Below are positions 1-7,467 of a DNA stretch of 50,708 nucleotides, piece after piece. Below the pieces are notes generated by a model, which was not told the DNA's origin, made no database searches, and worked only from the letters and a program-made list of their open reading frames with translations. A program made the position numbers and the translations under genes. Origin of the DNA: RUG14199 sp964629225 (GTDB taxonomy: Bacteria > Bacillota > Clostridia > Oscillospirales > CAG-272). The DNA lies in contig CAZVQC010000014.1 of assembly GCA_964629225.1 (NCBI GenBank), positions 1-50,708 of the forward strand. Reading direction: 5' to 3'. Each line of letters starts with the position of its first letter. The first letter of the stretch is position 1.

Positions 1-72
1 CTTTACAAGGCTATGTATTAAAATTTTTCGTTCTTCGCTGTCAAAGTATAGGTGGGTTTTCTTTTCTTTCAT
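1..72 (-). CDS. Partial small mobile-element-type protein (N-terminus only)
   Basis: The first 24 codons of a leftward gene that runs off the window. It starts at an ATG (70-72) preceded by a GGAAAGG-like ribosome binding site and its own promoter. The visible peptide begins MKEKKTHLYFDSEERK and continues toward an HSLVK motif. I recall this as the start of short uncharacterised proteins common on Clostridia integrative elements, but this is memory, not a search. The AT-rich composition differs from the chromosome to the right and matches the tail of rlmD. The remainder is outside the window, so the function cannot be stated. Confidence 0.6.
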   Translation of the reverse strand, partial: MKEKKTHLYFDSEERKILIHSLVK

Positions 73-98
73 AATCAACACCGTCCTTTCCTGCTTCT

Positions 99-127
99 AT
101 TATATGTAAAAGAGAAAGGCATCTCAA
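99..127 (-). promoter_or_regulatory. Sigma-A-type promoter of the partial leftward gene
   Basis: Reading leftward, a -35 TTGAGA (122-127) and a -10 TATAAT (99-104) are separated by exactly 17 bases. It lies just upstream of the partial gene at 1-72 and downstream of the rlmD terminator, so that gene is an independent transcription unit. Confidence 0.65.
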
Positions 128-141
128 AGGTGCAAAATGGG

Positions 142-177
142 TAAAAAATAAGCGTACCACTATTTTTAATGATACGC
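142..177 (-). terminator. Rho-independent terminator of rlmD
   Basis: Reading leftward, an 8-bp stem (170-177 with 152-159, one G-U pair) and a 10-base loop are followed by a T-rich run (142-150). It sits 9 bases after the rlmD stop codon. Confidence 0.7.
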
Positions 178-185
178 CTATCATA

Positions 186-1814
186 TTAAATTACTTCAAA
201 ATGTTTCAATGCATCTTTTATTGCTTCAACCTTTTCTGGTGTGGGATGCTTTCTTGGATTTTTCAATTCCTCTACCGCATTAGGAGCATCATACATTGGT
301 AAGCCCAAATCTCTTTTTACCTCTGCGATATATGCGGTATGTACTTTGAAGCCATATTTAGCTTCTATGTACTCCTTAATCATTTTATAGGTTACACGCT
401 CTTTGGGTTTATAATTTTCGGCTCTTTCGGCAATATCGTCAAGTGGAACTTTGCCATCGCCCTCACCAAACTCAACTTTTACGTTGATATGTCCGTCTGG
501 CTTTTTGTGGGAAAGCAGTACTACCGTCTCAACATGGGAGGTGCCGGGGAACATATCGGCGCCAATGACCGCAGAGGGTTCATAGAGCCCCGATAAAAGC
601 CTTACGTCACGGGCGAGGGTAGATGGGTCGCAGGAGACGTAAACCAGCCTATTTGGGGCGTTTTCGAGGATACGACGCACTGTTTCTTCGGATAGCCCCG
701 CCCTTGGTGGGTCAACGGTGATACAGTCGAAATGCTCCCTTGAAAGAAGCCTTGAGAACTCCTCGCTGTCGGCACAGATGAACGTGGTATTTTCTATCCC
801 GTTTTTCTCTGCGTTTCGCTTTGCGTTTTCCACTGCCTCCGGTGATATCTCGATACCGACTACCCCTATCCCCGCTTCCATTTTGGCAAGGGAAAGGGCG
901 ATAGTACCGGTGCCGCAATAGAGATCGAGAAACCGCTCTCCTGCTTTCGGTGCGGCGAGTTTGCCGACCTTTTCAAAGAGCTTTTCTCCCACATCGCAGT
1001 TGACCTGAAAGAACGAGGCAGGTGCCACTTCAAATTCCAAGCCGAAGGCACGGGACAAAACAGAGTCATCCCCCGCAAGTTTTTCGAAAACGTCACACGA
1101 CGGGTCATCCCCCGTTCCACGCATTACCGTTTTGACCTGCGGGATCTCGCTTATTATCCTTGAAGCAACGTTGGCAAGATCCGCTCCAAGAGGGGACCCG
1201 ATCACCACCGACGCTTCATTTGAAGATTCGAAGTATCTTATAAAAAGGTAGGAAATCTTTCCCTTGAGGACGTCCTTCCGTTCCCTCATGATATCTCCGA
1301 CTTTCTTCATTATGATGTTAATAGTCGGGTGAAGGATAGCACAGGTCTCAACGGGACATATCTCCCGGTCTGCCTTCGAAAAGAATCCGAGGTCGAACTC
1401 CTCATTAAAATGGAAGACCGCCTTGTTTCGGTATCCGATCTCTTTTGATGAAATAAAATCGGTTATTTCGGGGGCCTTTACTCCGCATCTTCTGAATGCC
1501 GCAGAAATGGCACTCTTCTTTACAAAGACCTCATGCTCATAGGCGACGTTTCCGAAAGCACAACCTCCGCATTTTCCAAAGTAAGGACAGCGAGGCTCAC
1601 ACCGACATGGGGAGGAAGTGACGATCTTGAGCGTCCTTGCCACCGCATAGTTCTTCTTCACCTCGGTGATGAGAGCTATTACCACGTCTCCCGCCACCGC
1701 TCCTTCACAGAATACCACCGTTCCGTCGATCTTTGCAACGCCGTTTGCAAAAATATTGGTCTCTTCAACAAAGAGAGTTACCATGTCTCCCCGAGACAGC
1801 TTGTGTTCTATCAT
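186..1814 (-). CDS. rlmD: 23S rRNA (uracil-5-)-methyltransferase RlmD/RumA family, with a 108-residue C-terminal extension
   Basis: SAM-dependent enzyme of the TrmA/RumA family that makes 5-methyluridine in 23S rRNA. It has an N-terminal TRAM-like region, an iron-sulfur cysteine cluster (C70, C72, C76, C82, C85), the SAM motif DLYCGTGT, the DPPRAGL motif and the catalytic Cys395 in the YVSCDPSTLARD motif. The normal family end is the HVETVVLL segment. Here the protein continues for 108 residues (435-542, bases 186-512) that are basic, AT-rich in coding and not part of the methyltransferase fold. The ATG start has a GGAG site 6 bases upstream. The tail and the gene at the left edge suggest that an integrative element entered the 3' end of this gene. 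The exact target base (U747 or U1939 type) cannot be decided. Confidence 0.9.
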   Translation of the reverse strand: MIEHKLSRGDMVTLFVEETNIFANGVAKIDGTVVFCEGAVAGDVVIALITEVKKNYAVARTLKIVTSSPCRCEPRCPYFGKCGGCAFGNVAYEHEVFVKKSAISAAFRRCGVKAPEITDFISSKEIGYRNKAVFHFNEEFDLGFFSKADREICPVETCAILHPTINIIMKKVGDIMRERKDVLKGKISYLFIRYFESSNEASVVIGSPLGADLANVASRIISEIPQVKTVMRGTGDDPSCDVFEKLAGDDSVLSRAFGLEFEVAPASFFQVNCDVGEKLFEKVGKLAAPKAGERFLDLYCGTGTIALSLAKMEAGIGVVGIEISPEAVENAKRNAEKNGIENTTFICADSEEFSRLLSREHFDCITVDPPRAGLSEETVRRILENAPNRLVYVSCDPSTLARDVRLLSGLYEPSAVIGADMFPGTSHVETVVLLSHKKPDGHINVKVEFGEGDGKVPLDDIAERAENYKPKERVTYKMIKEYIEAKYGFKVHTAYIAEVKRDLGLPMYDAPNAVEELKNPRKHPTPEKVEAIKDALKHFEVI

Positions 1815-1841
1815 GATACGCTCCGATACTAACTGTGATGT

Positions 1842-1875
1842 AAAAGATCCGCATTTTCGAAAAAATGCGGATCTT
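1842..1875 (-). terminator. Terminator after rplA
   Basis: A 14-bp perfect stem (1844-1857 with 1862-1875) around a CGAA loop. Read leftward it ends in a run of four T. It separates the ribosomal protein operon from rlmD. Confidence 0.65.
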
Positions 1876-1891
1876 GCATAAAAAACTAATT

Positions 1892-2584
1892 TCAGCCGAG
1901 CTTAGAGCCGTTGACTCTGATGCCGGGGCCCATCGTAGATGCTATCACGCAGCTCTTGATGTACTGTCCCTTTGCAGCTGCCGGCTTAGCCTTGATGACT
2001 GCGCCGACGAGGGTGTTGAAGTTCTCGGAGAGTTTCTCAACGCCGAAGGAAGCCTTGCCGATGGGGCAGTGGATGATGTTCGTCTTGTCAAGACGGTACT
2101 CGATCTTACCTGCCTTAGCCTCTTCAACTGCACGTGCAACATCCATAGTTACCGTACCTGCCTTCGGGTTAGGCATCAGTCCCTTGGGACCGAGGATCTT
2201 ACCGAGACGGCCGATAGTACCCATCATATCGGGTGTTGCGATAACAACGTCGAATTCGAACCAGTTCTCTTTCTGGATCTTCTCTACGTAGTCCATGTCA
2301 CCGACGTAGTCAGCGCCTGCGGCACGTGCTGCGTCAGCCTTGTCGCCCTTCGCAAAAACGAGGGTGCGGACTGTCTTACCGGTACCATTGGGAAGTACTA
2401 CGGCACCGCGGACCTGCTGGTCAGCGTGACGGGAGTCAACACCGAGTCTGATGTGGATCTCGATGGTCTCGTCAAACTTAGCCTTGGAGGTCTTGCATAC
2501 CAGGTCGAGAGCCTCCTGAGGATCGTAGAGCTTCGATTTTTCGATCAGCTTTGTGCTGTCAACGTATTTTTTACCCTTAAACAT
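1892..2584 (-). CDS. rplA: 50S ribosomal protein L1
   Basis: 230 residues, the normal L1 length. It shows the typical N-terminal region (MFKGKKYVDSTKLIEK), the TPDMMGTIGRLGKILGPKGL core motif and a C-terminal GPGIRVN segment. L1 forms the mobile L1 stalk that handles deacylated tRNA at the E site, and in many bacteria it represses its own mRNA. It starts with ATG after an AGGAGG site, 12 bases after rplK. It is the last gene of the operon here. In most Firmicutes rplJ and rplL follow, but here a terminator and rlmD do. Confidence 0.98.
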   Translation of the reverse strand: MFKGKKYVDSTKLIEKSKLYDPQEALDLVCKTSKAKFDETIEIHIRLGVDSRHADQQVRGAVVLPNGTGKTVRTLVFAKGDKADAARAAGADYVGDMDYVEKIQKENWFEFDVVIATPDMMGTIGRLGKILGPKGLMPNPKAGTVTMDVARAVEEAKAGKIEYRLDKTNIIHCPIGKASFGVEKLSENFNTLVGAVIKAKPAAAKGQYIKSCVIASTMGPGIRVNGSKLG

Positions 2585-2596
2585 GCCTTAACCTCC

Positions 2597-3022
2597 TTAG
2601 TCCTCGACGACAACGCCCATGGAGCGTGCCGTGCCTGCGATCATGCTCATTGCCGCTTCGACGGAACCTGCATTGAGGTCCTTCATCTTTGTCTCGGCAA
2701 TGGTCTTCACCTGATCCTTCTTGATCGTTGCGACCTTGGTCTTGTTAGGTGTTGCGGATGCAGTCTCGATGCCGCAAGCCTTCTTGATAAGAACGGCTGC
2801 GGGAGGAGTCTTGGTGATGAAGGAGAAGGAACGGTCTGCGTAGACTGTGATGACTACGGGGATAATGAGTCCGATATCGTTCTTTGTTCTCTCATTGAAT
2901 TCCTTCGTGAAGTTAGGAATTGCAAGACCGTACTGACCGAGCGCAGGACCTACCGGGGGCTGAGGAGTAGCCTTGCCGGCGGGAAGCTGAAGCTTGATAT
3001 AGCCGATAATTTTCTTTGCCAT
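2597..3022 (-). CDS. rplK: 50S ribosomal protein L11
   Basis: 141 residues, standard length. The N-terminal domain has the QLPAGKATPQPPVGPALGQ signature. The C-terminal RNA-binding domain carries the KTPPAAVLIKKA region. L11 sits at the GTPase-associated centre of 23S rRNA. It starts with ATG after GGAGG and is followed closely by rplA. The 169-base gap to nusG upstream is larger than elsewhere in the operon and holds a structured leader. Confidence 0.98.
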   Translation of the reverse strand: MAKKIIGYIKLQLPAGKATPQPPVGPALGQYGLAIPNFTKEFNERTKNDIGLIIPVVITVYADRSFSFITKTPPAAVLIKKACGIETASATPNKTKVATIKKDQVKTIAETKMKDLNAGSVEAAMSMIAGTARSMGVVVED

Positions 3023-3191
3023 TTTATTACCTCCGTTAGTGGTTCAAGACGGAAGAATTGATGAATTTTTCTTCCTCCCACTTTGCTTTTGTCCGGGAGC
3101 ATTACCCGAGGAGTCCGACTGCAAGGTGACCCGTGCGGCCCTCTCCGTTTCTTTAGGGAACGTGTCCCCTGCGGCAGGACGTACCGCAGGA
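3023..3191 (-). promoter_or_regulatory. Putative structured leader of rplK-rplA
   Basis: A 169-base non-coding gap between nusG and rplK. Read leftward it contains a CCTGCGG/CCGCAGG hairpin and, just before the rplK ribosome binding site, a nested stem in which GGAAGAA pairs with TTCTTCC, enclosed by GTGG/CCAC. L1 autoregulates rplKA through mRNA structure in E. coli, and a similar role here is inference from position only. No T-tract terminator is visible. Confidence 0.35.
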
Positions 3192-3743
3192 TCAGTCATC
3201 GATCCTTTTAATGTCCTTGATGCTCAATTTGACGGGCATATCACGTCCGGTAGTGGATACCGTAACGGTAACACTGTCGCCGTCCTCCGATATCTCGGAG
3301 AGAACTCCCGTGTAATTGAGTGAAGCAAAAATGCCGTTGACGATCGCAACGTGATCTCCCACCTTGAGAGCGTTTCCGCTTGAAACGTGCTCTTCGTCAA
3401 TGAGGGCTGCGACCTCCGCCTCCGTGAGGGGAACAGGCTTGCTTCCGGGGCCGACAAAACCTGTTACGCCGGTGATGTTTCTTACCACGTGCCAGCTCTC
3501 GTCGGTCATGGTCATCTTGACGAGAACGTATGAGGGGAATAACTTGCTTTCCACCGTGCGCTCCTTGTCTCCGACAGTTTCCGTAACGGTCTCTACCGGG
3601 ACGACCACTTCGTAGATAAGGTCTTCAAGATGACGGTTCTCTACGATCTTTTCGAGATTAGCCTTGACTTTGTTCTCGTAGCCCGAGTATGTGTGTGCAA
3701 CGTACCATCTCGGACCTGCGTTCATTTCGTTGATATCACTCAT
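3192..3743 (-). CDS. nusG: Transcription termination/antitermination protein NusG
   Basis: 183 residues. The NGN domain begins WYVAHTYSGYENKVKANLE and includes FPSYVLVKM and the NITGVTGFVGP segment. The C-terminal KOW domain has VGDHVAIVNGIFA. NusG binds RNA polymerase and couples it to ribosomes or Rho. I chose the ATG at 3743 over a TTG two codons earlier because it has the better-placed GGAG site. It lies between secE and rplK, the usual Firmicutes order. Confidence 0.97.
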   Translation of the reverse strand: MSDINEMNAGPRWYVAHTYSGYENKVKANLEKIVENRHLEDLIYEVVVPVETVTETVGDKERTVESKLFPSYVLVKMTMTDESWHVVRNITGVTGFVGPGSKPVPLTEAEVAALIDEEHVSSGNALKVGDHVAIVNGIFASLNYTGVLSEISEDGDSVTVTVSTTGRDMPVKLSIKDIKRIDD

Positions 3744-3762
3744 GGTCAAAACCGCTCCGTGA

Positions 3763-4038
3763 TCACAACAAAATACTGAGAATTACGATTCCCTGCGAGA
3801 AAAGAAGGTCGACGAGTCCGATAACAAGTCCCACTGCGATGATAGTAACGAGTACCATGACGGTATTGTTCTTCACCGAGGACCAACTTGCCCAAACTAT
3901 CTTTTTCATTTCCGCCTTGCAGCTTTTGAACCATGCTGCGATCTTGGAGCCGAGTGAAGGCTTGTCTTTCTTGACTTTTGCGGGTTTCTTGGTCTGGTCT
4001 GCTTTCTTAGCGACTTCCTTGATTTCCTTGTCAGCCAT
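3763..4038 (-). CDS. secE: Preprotein translocase subunit SecE
   Basis: 91 residues. It has a lysine-rich N-terminal half, an amphipathic helix (KSCKAEMKKIVWASW) and a single C-terminal membrane segment (residues about 60-88), the minimal SecE architecture of Gram-positive bacteria. SecE clamps the SecY channel. It sits between rpmG and nusG. Confidence 0.95.
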   Translation of the reverse strand: MADKEIKEVAKKADQTKKPAKVKKDKPSLGSKIAAWFKSCKAEMKKIVWASWSSVKNNTVMVLVTIIAVGLVIGLVDLLFSQGIVILSILL

Positions 4039-4053
4039 TACTTTGCTCCTTTC

Positions 4054-4203
4054 TTACTTTGTTTCCTTGTGCAGAGTATGCTTACGGCAGAAACGGCAAT
4101 ACTTGTTCATTTCAAGTCTGTCCGGATCGTTCTTCTTGTTTTTCATAGTGTCGTAGTTTCTCTGCTTACACTCACTGCACGCGAGAGTGATCTTTACTCT
4201 CAT
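4054..4203 (-). CDS. rpmG: 50S ribosomal protein L33, zinc-binding type
   Basis: 49 residues starting MRVKITLACSECKQRNY. Two CxxC pairs (CSEC and CRFC) mark the zinc-containing paralogue. Bacteria that carry both types usually have a zinc-free copy elsewhere under Zur control. It is the first gene of the operon, 15 bases before secE. An in-frame upstream ATG is rejected because the chosen one directly follows a CCTCC-complementary GGAGG site and gives the family N-terminus. Confidence 0.96.
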   Translation of the reverse strand: MRVKITLACSECKQRNYDTMKNKKNDPDRLEMNKYCRFCRKHTLHKETK

Positions 4204-4349
4204 AGTATCGGCACCTCCTGATAAATTCGGGATATTCCCGTGAATTCGGTGCGGCAAGTCGCACCTGTACCTCCCTCAAAAAGGGCACATCTCCTCACGT
4301 CTTCTTGCGAAAGACCGCAAAAAAAGAGCCCTCAAAACGAGGTGACATT

Positions 4350-4378
4350 ATTCTACCACAGAAAATGCCGCTTGTCAA
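4350..4378 (-). promoter_or_regulatory. Promoter of rpmG-secE-nusG-rplKA
   Basis: Read leftward, a consensus -35 TTGACA (4373-4378), a 17-base spacer and a -10 TAGAAT (4350-4355). It lies about 150 bases upstream of rpmG. Confidence 0.75.
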
Positions 4379-4562
4379 CACTTTTTTTAATATTATATTA
4401 AGCGCCTTGAAAAAAGAGTTCAAAGCGGGATCCGAGGGAGCTTTTTTAAGTTCAAAAACGGGCCGGATCCTTTCCGGTTCCGCCTTGACCGTGAGGCAAA
4501 AAGCCCGGATGATGCCGAAAAGATGCTTTCAAAAAAGTTCAAAGCTCTCTTCCCGAAATATC
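4379..4562. other. Intergenic region between ung terminator and rpmG promoter
   Basis: Together with the rpmG leader this is about 400 bases without a gene (4204-4604). Apart from the rpmG promoter and the ung terminator I see only A/T runs and short G/C-rich direct repeats. None of the short reading frames across it has a ribosome binding site or a recognisable protein pattern. Confidence 0.5.
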
Positions 4563-4592
4563 GAAAAAAGCCACCGGAAGTCCGGCAGCTTT
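4563..4592 (-). terminator. Terminator of ung
   Basis: Read leftward, an 11-bp stem with two G-U pairs (582-592 with 567-577 of the 4 kb block), an ACTT loop and a run of six T. It lies 12 bases beyond the ung stop. Confidence 0.75.
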
Positions 4593-4604
4593 GATATTGA
4601 AATA

Positions 4605-5270
4605 CTATTCGAGCCTCCAATCCACGGCATCACCGCCGAGAAAAGCATTCGCCTTTGAAAAATGGCGGCATCCGAAGAACCCGTTGTACGCCGACAGTGG
4701 ACTGGGATGAGCTGCTTCGAGTATCAGGTGGGCGGGATTCGTTATCAGCGACTTCTTATCTCTGGCAAAGCGCCCCCAAAGCAGGAACACTATGGGCTTC
4801 TCCCTTTCGTTTAAGAGAGTTATCACCCGGTCGGTGAAGGTCTCCCAGCCTATGCCCCTGTGGCTTGCGGCGGCTCCCCCTCTTACCGTCAGCACGGTGT
4901 TGAGAAGAAGGACTCCGTTTTCCGCCCATTTTGTCAGCTCCCCGCTTTTCGGGATGGGATATCCCAAGTCATCGTGATACTCCTTGAAAATGTTGACAAG
5001 GGACGGAGGCGGCGCCACCCCATCCTTCACGGAAAAGGCAAGGCCGTGGGCCTGCCCGGGGTTGTGATAGGGGTCCTGCCCGAGTATCACCGCCTTGACG
5101 CCGTTGTAATCAGTTATCTTCAGTGCGTTGAAAATATCGAACATATCGGGGTAGGTGGCGTGAGTGGTATCTCTGTACTCTCTTGCTAAGAACCCTCGGA
5201 TCTTTTTGTAATACTCTTTTTCAAATTCGTCCTTGAGAAAGGTGTCCCATGAGTTTTCAAAGCTGATCAT
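4605..5270 (-). CDS. ung: Uracil-DNA glycosylase, family 1
   Basis: 221 residues, normal for the family. It removes uracil from DNA to start base excision repair. It shows the water-activating motif GQDPYHNPGQAHGLAFSV near residue 65, the LLLNTVLTV segment and the minor-groove motif HPSPLSAYNGFFG near the C-terminus with the conserved His. The ATG start follows GGAGG with 5 bases between. It is monocistronic, with its own promoter (5300-5328) and terminator. Confidence 0.97.
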   Translation of the reverse strand: MISFENSWDTFLKDEFEKEYYKKIRGFLAREYRDTTHATYPDMFDIFNALKITDYNGVKAVILGQDPYHNPGQAHGLAFSVKDGVAPPPSLVNIFKEYHDDLGYPIPKSGELTKWAENGVLLLNTVLTVRGGAAASHRGIGWETFTDRVITLLNEREKPIVFLLWGRFARDKKSLITNPAHLILEAAHPSPLSAYNGFFGCRHFSKANAFLGGDAVDWRLE

Positions 5271-5299
5271 ATCTGCCTCCGCAAACGTTCTTCGGTATC

Positions 5300-5328
5300 A
5301 TTTTACAACACCGGATCGACAAAGGCAA
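5300..5328 (-). promoter_or_regulatory. Promoter of ung
   Basis: Read leftward, -35 TTGCCT (5323-5328), a 17-base spacer and -10 TAAAAT (5300-5305), 30 bases upstream of the ung start. No clear terminator separates it from the end of the PTS operon, so some read-through into ung is possible. Confidence 0.6.
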
Positions 5329-5343
5329 GAGCTTTTGAAAATA

Positions 5344-6969
5344 TTATCGGATATCTCCCTTACCGTCCGTTCGGGAGAGCACTTCCTCGATCTCGCTTTT
5401 TATCACGGTGACGGAGGGACCGTAGACCACCTGAACTCCGCTTCCGCTCATTATGACTCCGGATGCTCCGCTCGACCTCAGCGCTTCCCGGTCCACAAGG
5501 GCCGGATCCGTCACCGTTACTCTCAATCTCGTGGCACAGCAGTCAAGAACTCTGATGTTTTTACCGCCGCCGAGGGCGGCGATTATCATTTTTGCTTTTT
5601 CAGTGCCGACGTCACTCTTTTTGGCACCTTTCTTTCTGTCATAGTCGGACCTTGAGTAGAGCTTGGTGCCGTCATCGTCTCCCCTTCCGGGAGTCATGAG
5701 ATCGAAGCGTTTTATGAGGAACGCAAAGACAGCAAAATACAGAGCAAAGTAGATCAGCCCCACCCACACCACGTTCAACCAATGGGTCTTTCCGTTACCT
5801 TGGATCACTCCGAAGAGAAGCAGATCGATGATGCCTCCGGAGAATGTCATTCCCACACCCACGTTCAAGAGGTGCATGAGCATGTAAGACAGCCCCGCAA
5901 AAACGCAGTGAATAACATAGAGTATCGGCGCCGTAAAAAGGAAAGTGAACTCAAGCGGCTCCGTAATGCCCGTCAGCATGGAGGTCAGTGCGGCTGACAG
6001 AAGAAGTCCTCCCGCATTCTTTCTTTTGCCTCGGTCGGCGGTGACGTACATAGCCAGTGCCGCCCCGGGAAGCCCGAATATCATGAGCGGGAATTTTCCA
6101 CTCATAAAACGTGTTGCGGAAACGCTGAACACGTCCGTTGAGAAGGAAGCAAGCTCCGCAAAGAAGATATTTTGCGCTCCCGCCACCAACTGTCCATCTA
6201 TTATCGCAGATCCCCCAAGCCCGGTCTGCCAAAAGGGAAGATAGAATACGTGATGAAGTCCGAAGGGGATCAGTGCCCGTTCGATAACACCGTAGATGAA
6301 GGTGCCGAAATACCCGCTGACCAAAACGAGACTTCCGAGAGAGAATATGGCGTTTTGTATCACCGGCCAAACGAAGAACATCACCGCGCCGACACCGATG
6401 TAGACTACGGTGGAGATGATGGGCACAAATCTGACTCCTCCGAAGAAGGAGAGAACGGCAGGCAGTCGGATCTTATAAAAGGCATTGTGGAGCGCCGCCA
6501 CGCCGAGACCCACTATGATGCCGCCGAAAACTCCCATTTCAAGAGATCGTATCCCGACTACGTAAGATACCGTCCCCTCTTGCATCGTATCCGCTTTCCC
6601 GGTCAACTCAAGCAAGGTAGACACCGTCATGTGCATTACGAAAAATGCGATGGCGGCAGAGAGACACGCAGTCCCCTTCTCGTTTTCAGCCATTCCGAGG
6701 GCTACTCCCATGGCAAAGATGATGGGCAGATTTGAAAAGATGACGTTGCCGGTCTCGCTGAAGACCGTGAGGATAAAATTGAGTACCGTACCCTCTCCAA
6801 GCACCCTTTCGAGTCCGTAGGTCCCGATCATGGCGGGATTGGTAAGAGACGAACCGATTCCGAGAAGAAGCCCCGCAATGGGCAAAAGCGCGATGGGCAG
6901 CATGAAGGAGCGTCCCACCCGCTGAAGTACTCCGAAAACTCCGGAGCTTTTTCTTTCCGTTTTTTCCAT
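5344..6969 (-). CDS. PTS system glucose/N-acetylglucosamine/maltose-type EIICB component
   Basis: 541 residues with a membrane EIIC domain (about 1-430, some ten hydrophobic segments) followed by a cytoplasmic EIIB domain. EIIC shows the Glc-family motifs IERALIPFGLHHVFYLPFW and TGITEPLEF. EIIB carries the phospho-cysteine site in LDCCATRLRVTV and the GVQVVYG end. It transports and phosphorylates a hexose. The Glc superfamily is clear, but glucose, GlcNAc or maltose cannot be separated by eye, so no symbol is given. It is the last gene of the ptsH-ptsI-EIIA-EIICB operon, 10 bases after EIIA. Confidence 0.88.
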   Translation of the reverse strand: MEKTERKSSGVFGVLQRVGRSFMLPIALLPIAGLLLGIGSSLTNPAMIGTYGLERVLGEGTVLNFILTVFSETGNVIFSNLPIIFAMGVALGMAENEKGTACLSAAIAFFVMHMTVSTLLELTGKADTMQEGTVSYVVGIRSLEMGVFGGIIVGLGVAALHNAFYKIRLPAVLSFFGGVRFVPIISTVVYIGVGAVMFFVWPVIQNAIFSLGSLVLVSGYFGTFIYGVIERALIPFGLHHVFYLPFWQTGLGGSAIIDGQLVAGAQNIFFAELASFSTDVFSVSATRFMSGKFPLMIFGLPGAALAMYVTADRGKRKNAGGLLLSAALTSMLTGITEPLEFTFLFTAPILYVIHCVFAGLSYMLMHLLNVGVGMTFSGGIIDLLLFGVIQGNGKTHWLNVVWVGLIYFALYFAVFAFLIKRFDLMTPGRGDDDGTKLYSRSDYDRKKGAKKSDVGTEKAKMIIAALGGGKNIRVLDCCATRLRVTVTDPALVDREALRSSGASGVIMSGSGVQVVYGPSVTVIKSEIEEVLSRTDGKGDIR

Positions 6970-6979
6970 TTTCCCTTCC

Positions 6980-7450
6980 TCAAGCAGTGTAGTGCAGCAT
7001 CTCTTCGCCGCGCTTCACTTCTCCCTTTTCAAATTCTAGCACAAGCCCCGGTGCACCGCCGGATATTATGACGGGAGTGACCGTGGAAAAGCCCCTGCTC
7101 GCTATGAGGCCGAGATCCGCCTTGCAGATGAGCTGTCCCGCCTTAACTCTGTCACCGCTTTTTACGAGAGGGCAGAACCCCTCTCCTCCGAGTTCAACAG
7201 TATCAATGCCGATGTGGACCAAAACGTCAAGTCCGTCGTCCGACTCGATACTGTAGGCATGGAACGTCCGAGACACGTTTCGCACCGTCCCGTCGCAGGG
7301 GCTTGCAAGATCTCCGTCGGACGGGCGAACGGCCGCACCGTCTCCCACCATCCTTCCGGCAAACACCTCGTCCCCCGTCTCCTCAAGGGTCAGTATCTCT
7401 CCGTTTGCCGGAGACAAAAGGCTTCTTCTCTTTTTCTTTTTTCCGAACAT
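6980..7450 (-). CDS. crr: PTS glucose-type EIIA component (Crr-like)
   Basis: 156 residues, a free-standing EIIA of the glucose family. Both histidines of the site are present: FHAYSIES and the phosphorylated His in VLVHIGIDTVEL. It accepts phosphate from HPr and passes it to EIIB. The ATG at 7450 follows a GGAG site, and upstream in-frame codons lie inside ptsI and lack homology. Free EIIA in a Firmicute may serve several EIICB proteins. Confidence 0.93.
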   Translation of the reverse strand: MFGKKKKRRSLLSPANGEILTLEETGDEVFAGRMVGDGAAVRPSDGDLASPCDGTVRNVSRTFHAYSIESDDGLDVLVHIGIDTVELGGEGFCPLVKSGDRVKAGQLICKADLGLIASRGFSTVTPVIISGGAPGLVLEFEKGEVKRGEEMLHYTA

Positions 7451-7467
7451 AAGTCCTCTCCTCAACG

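Noticed and set aside
1865..3061. A 398-codon rightward frame across rplA and rplK
   Set aside because: It is the antisense shadow of two certain ribosomal protein genes, and the Cys/Leu-rich composition is not protein-like.
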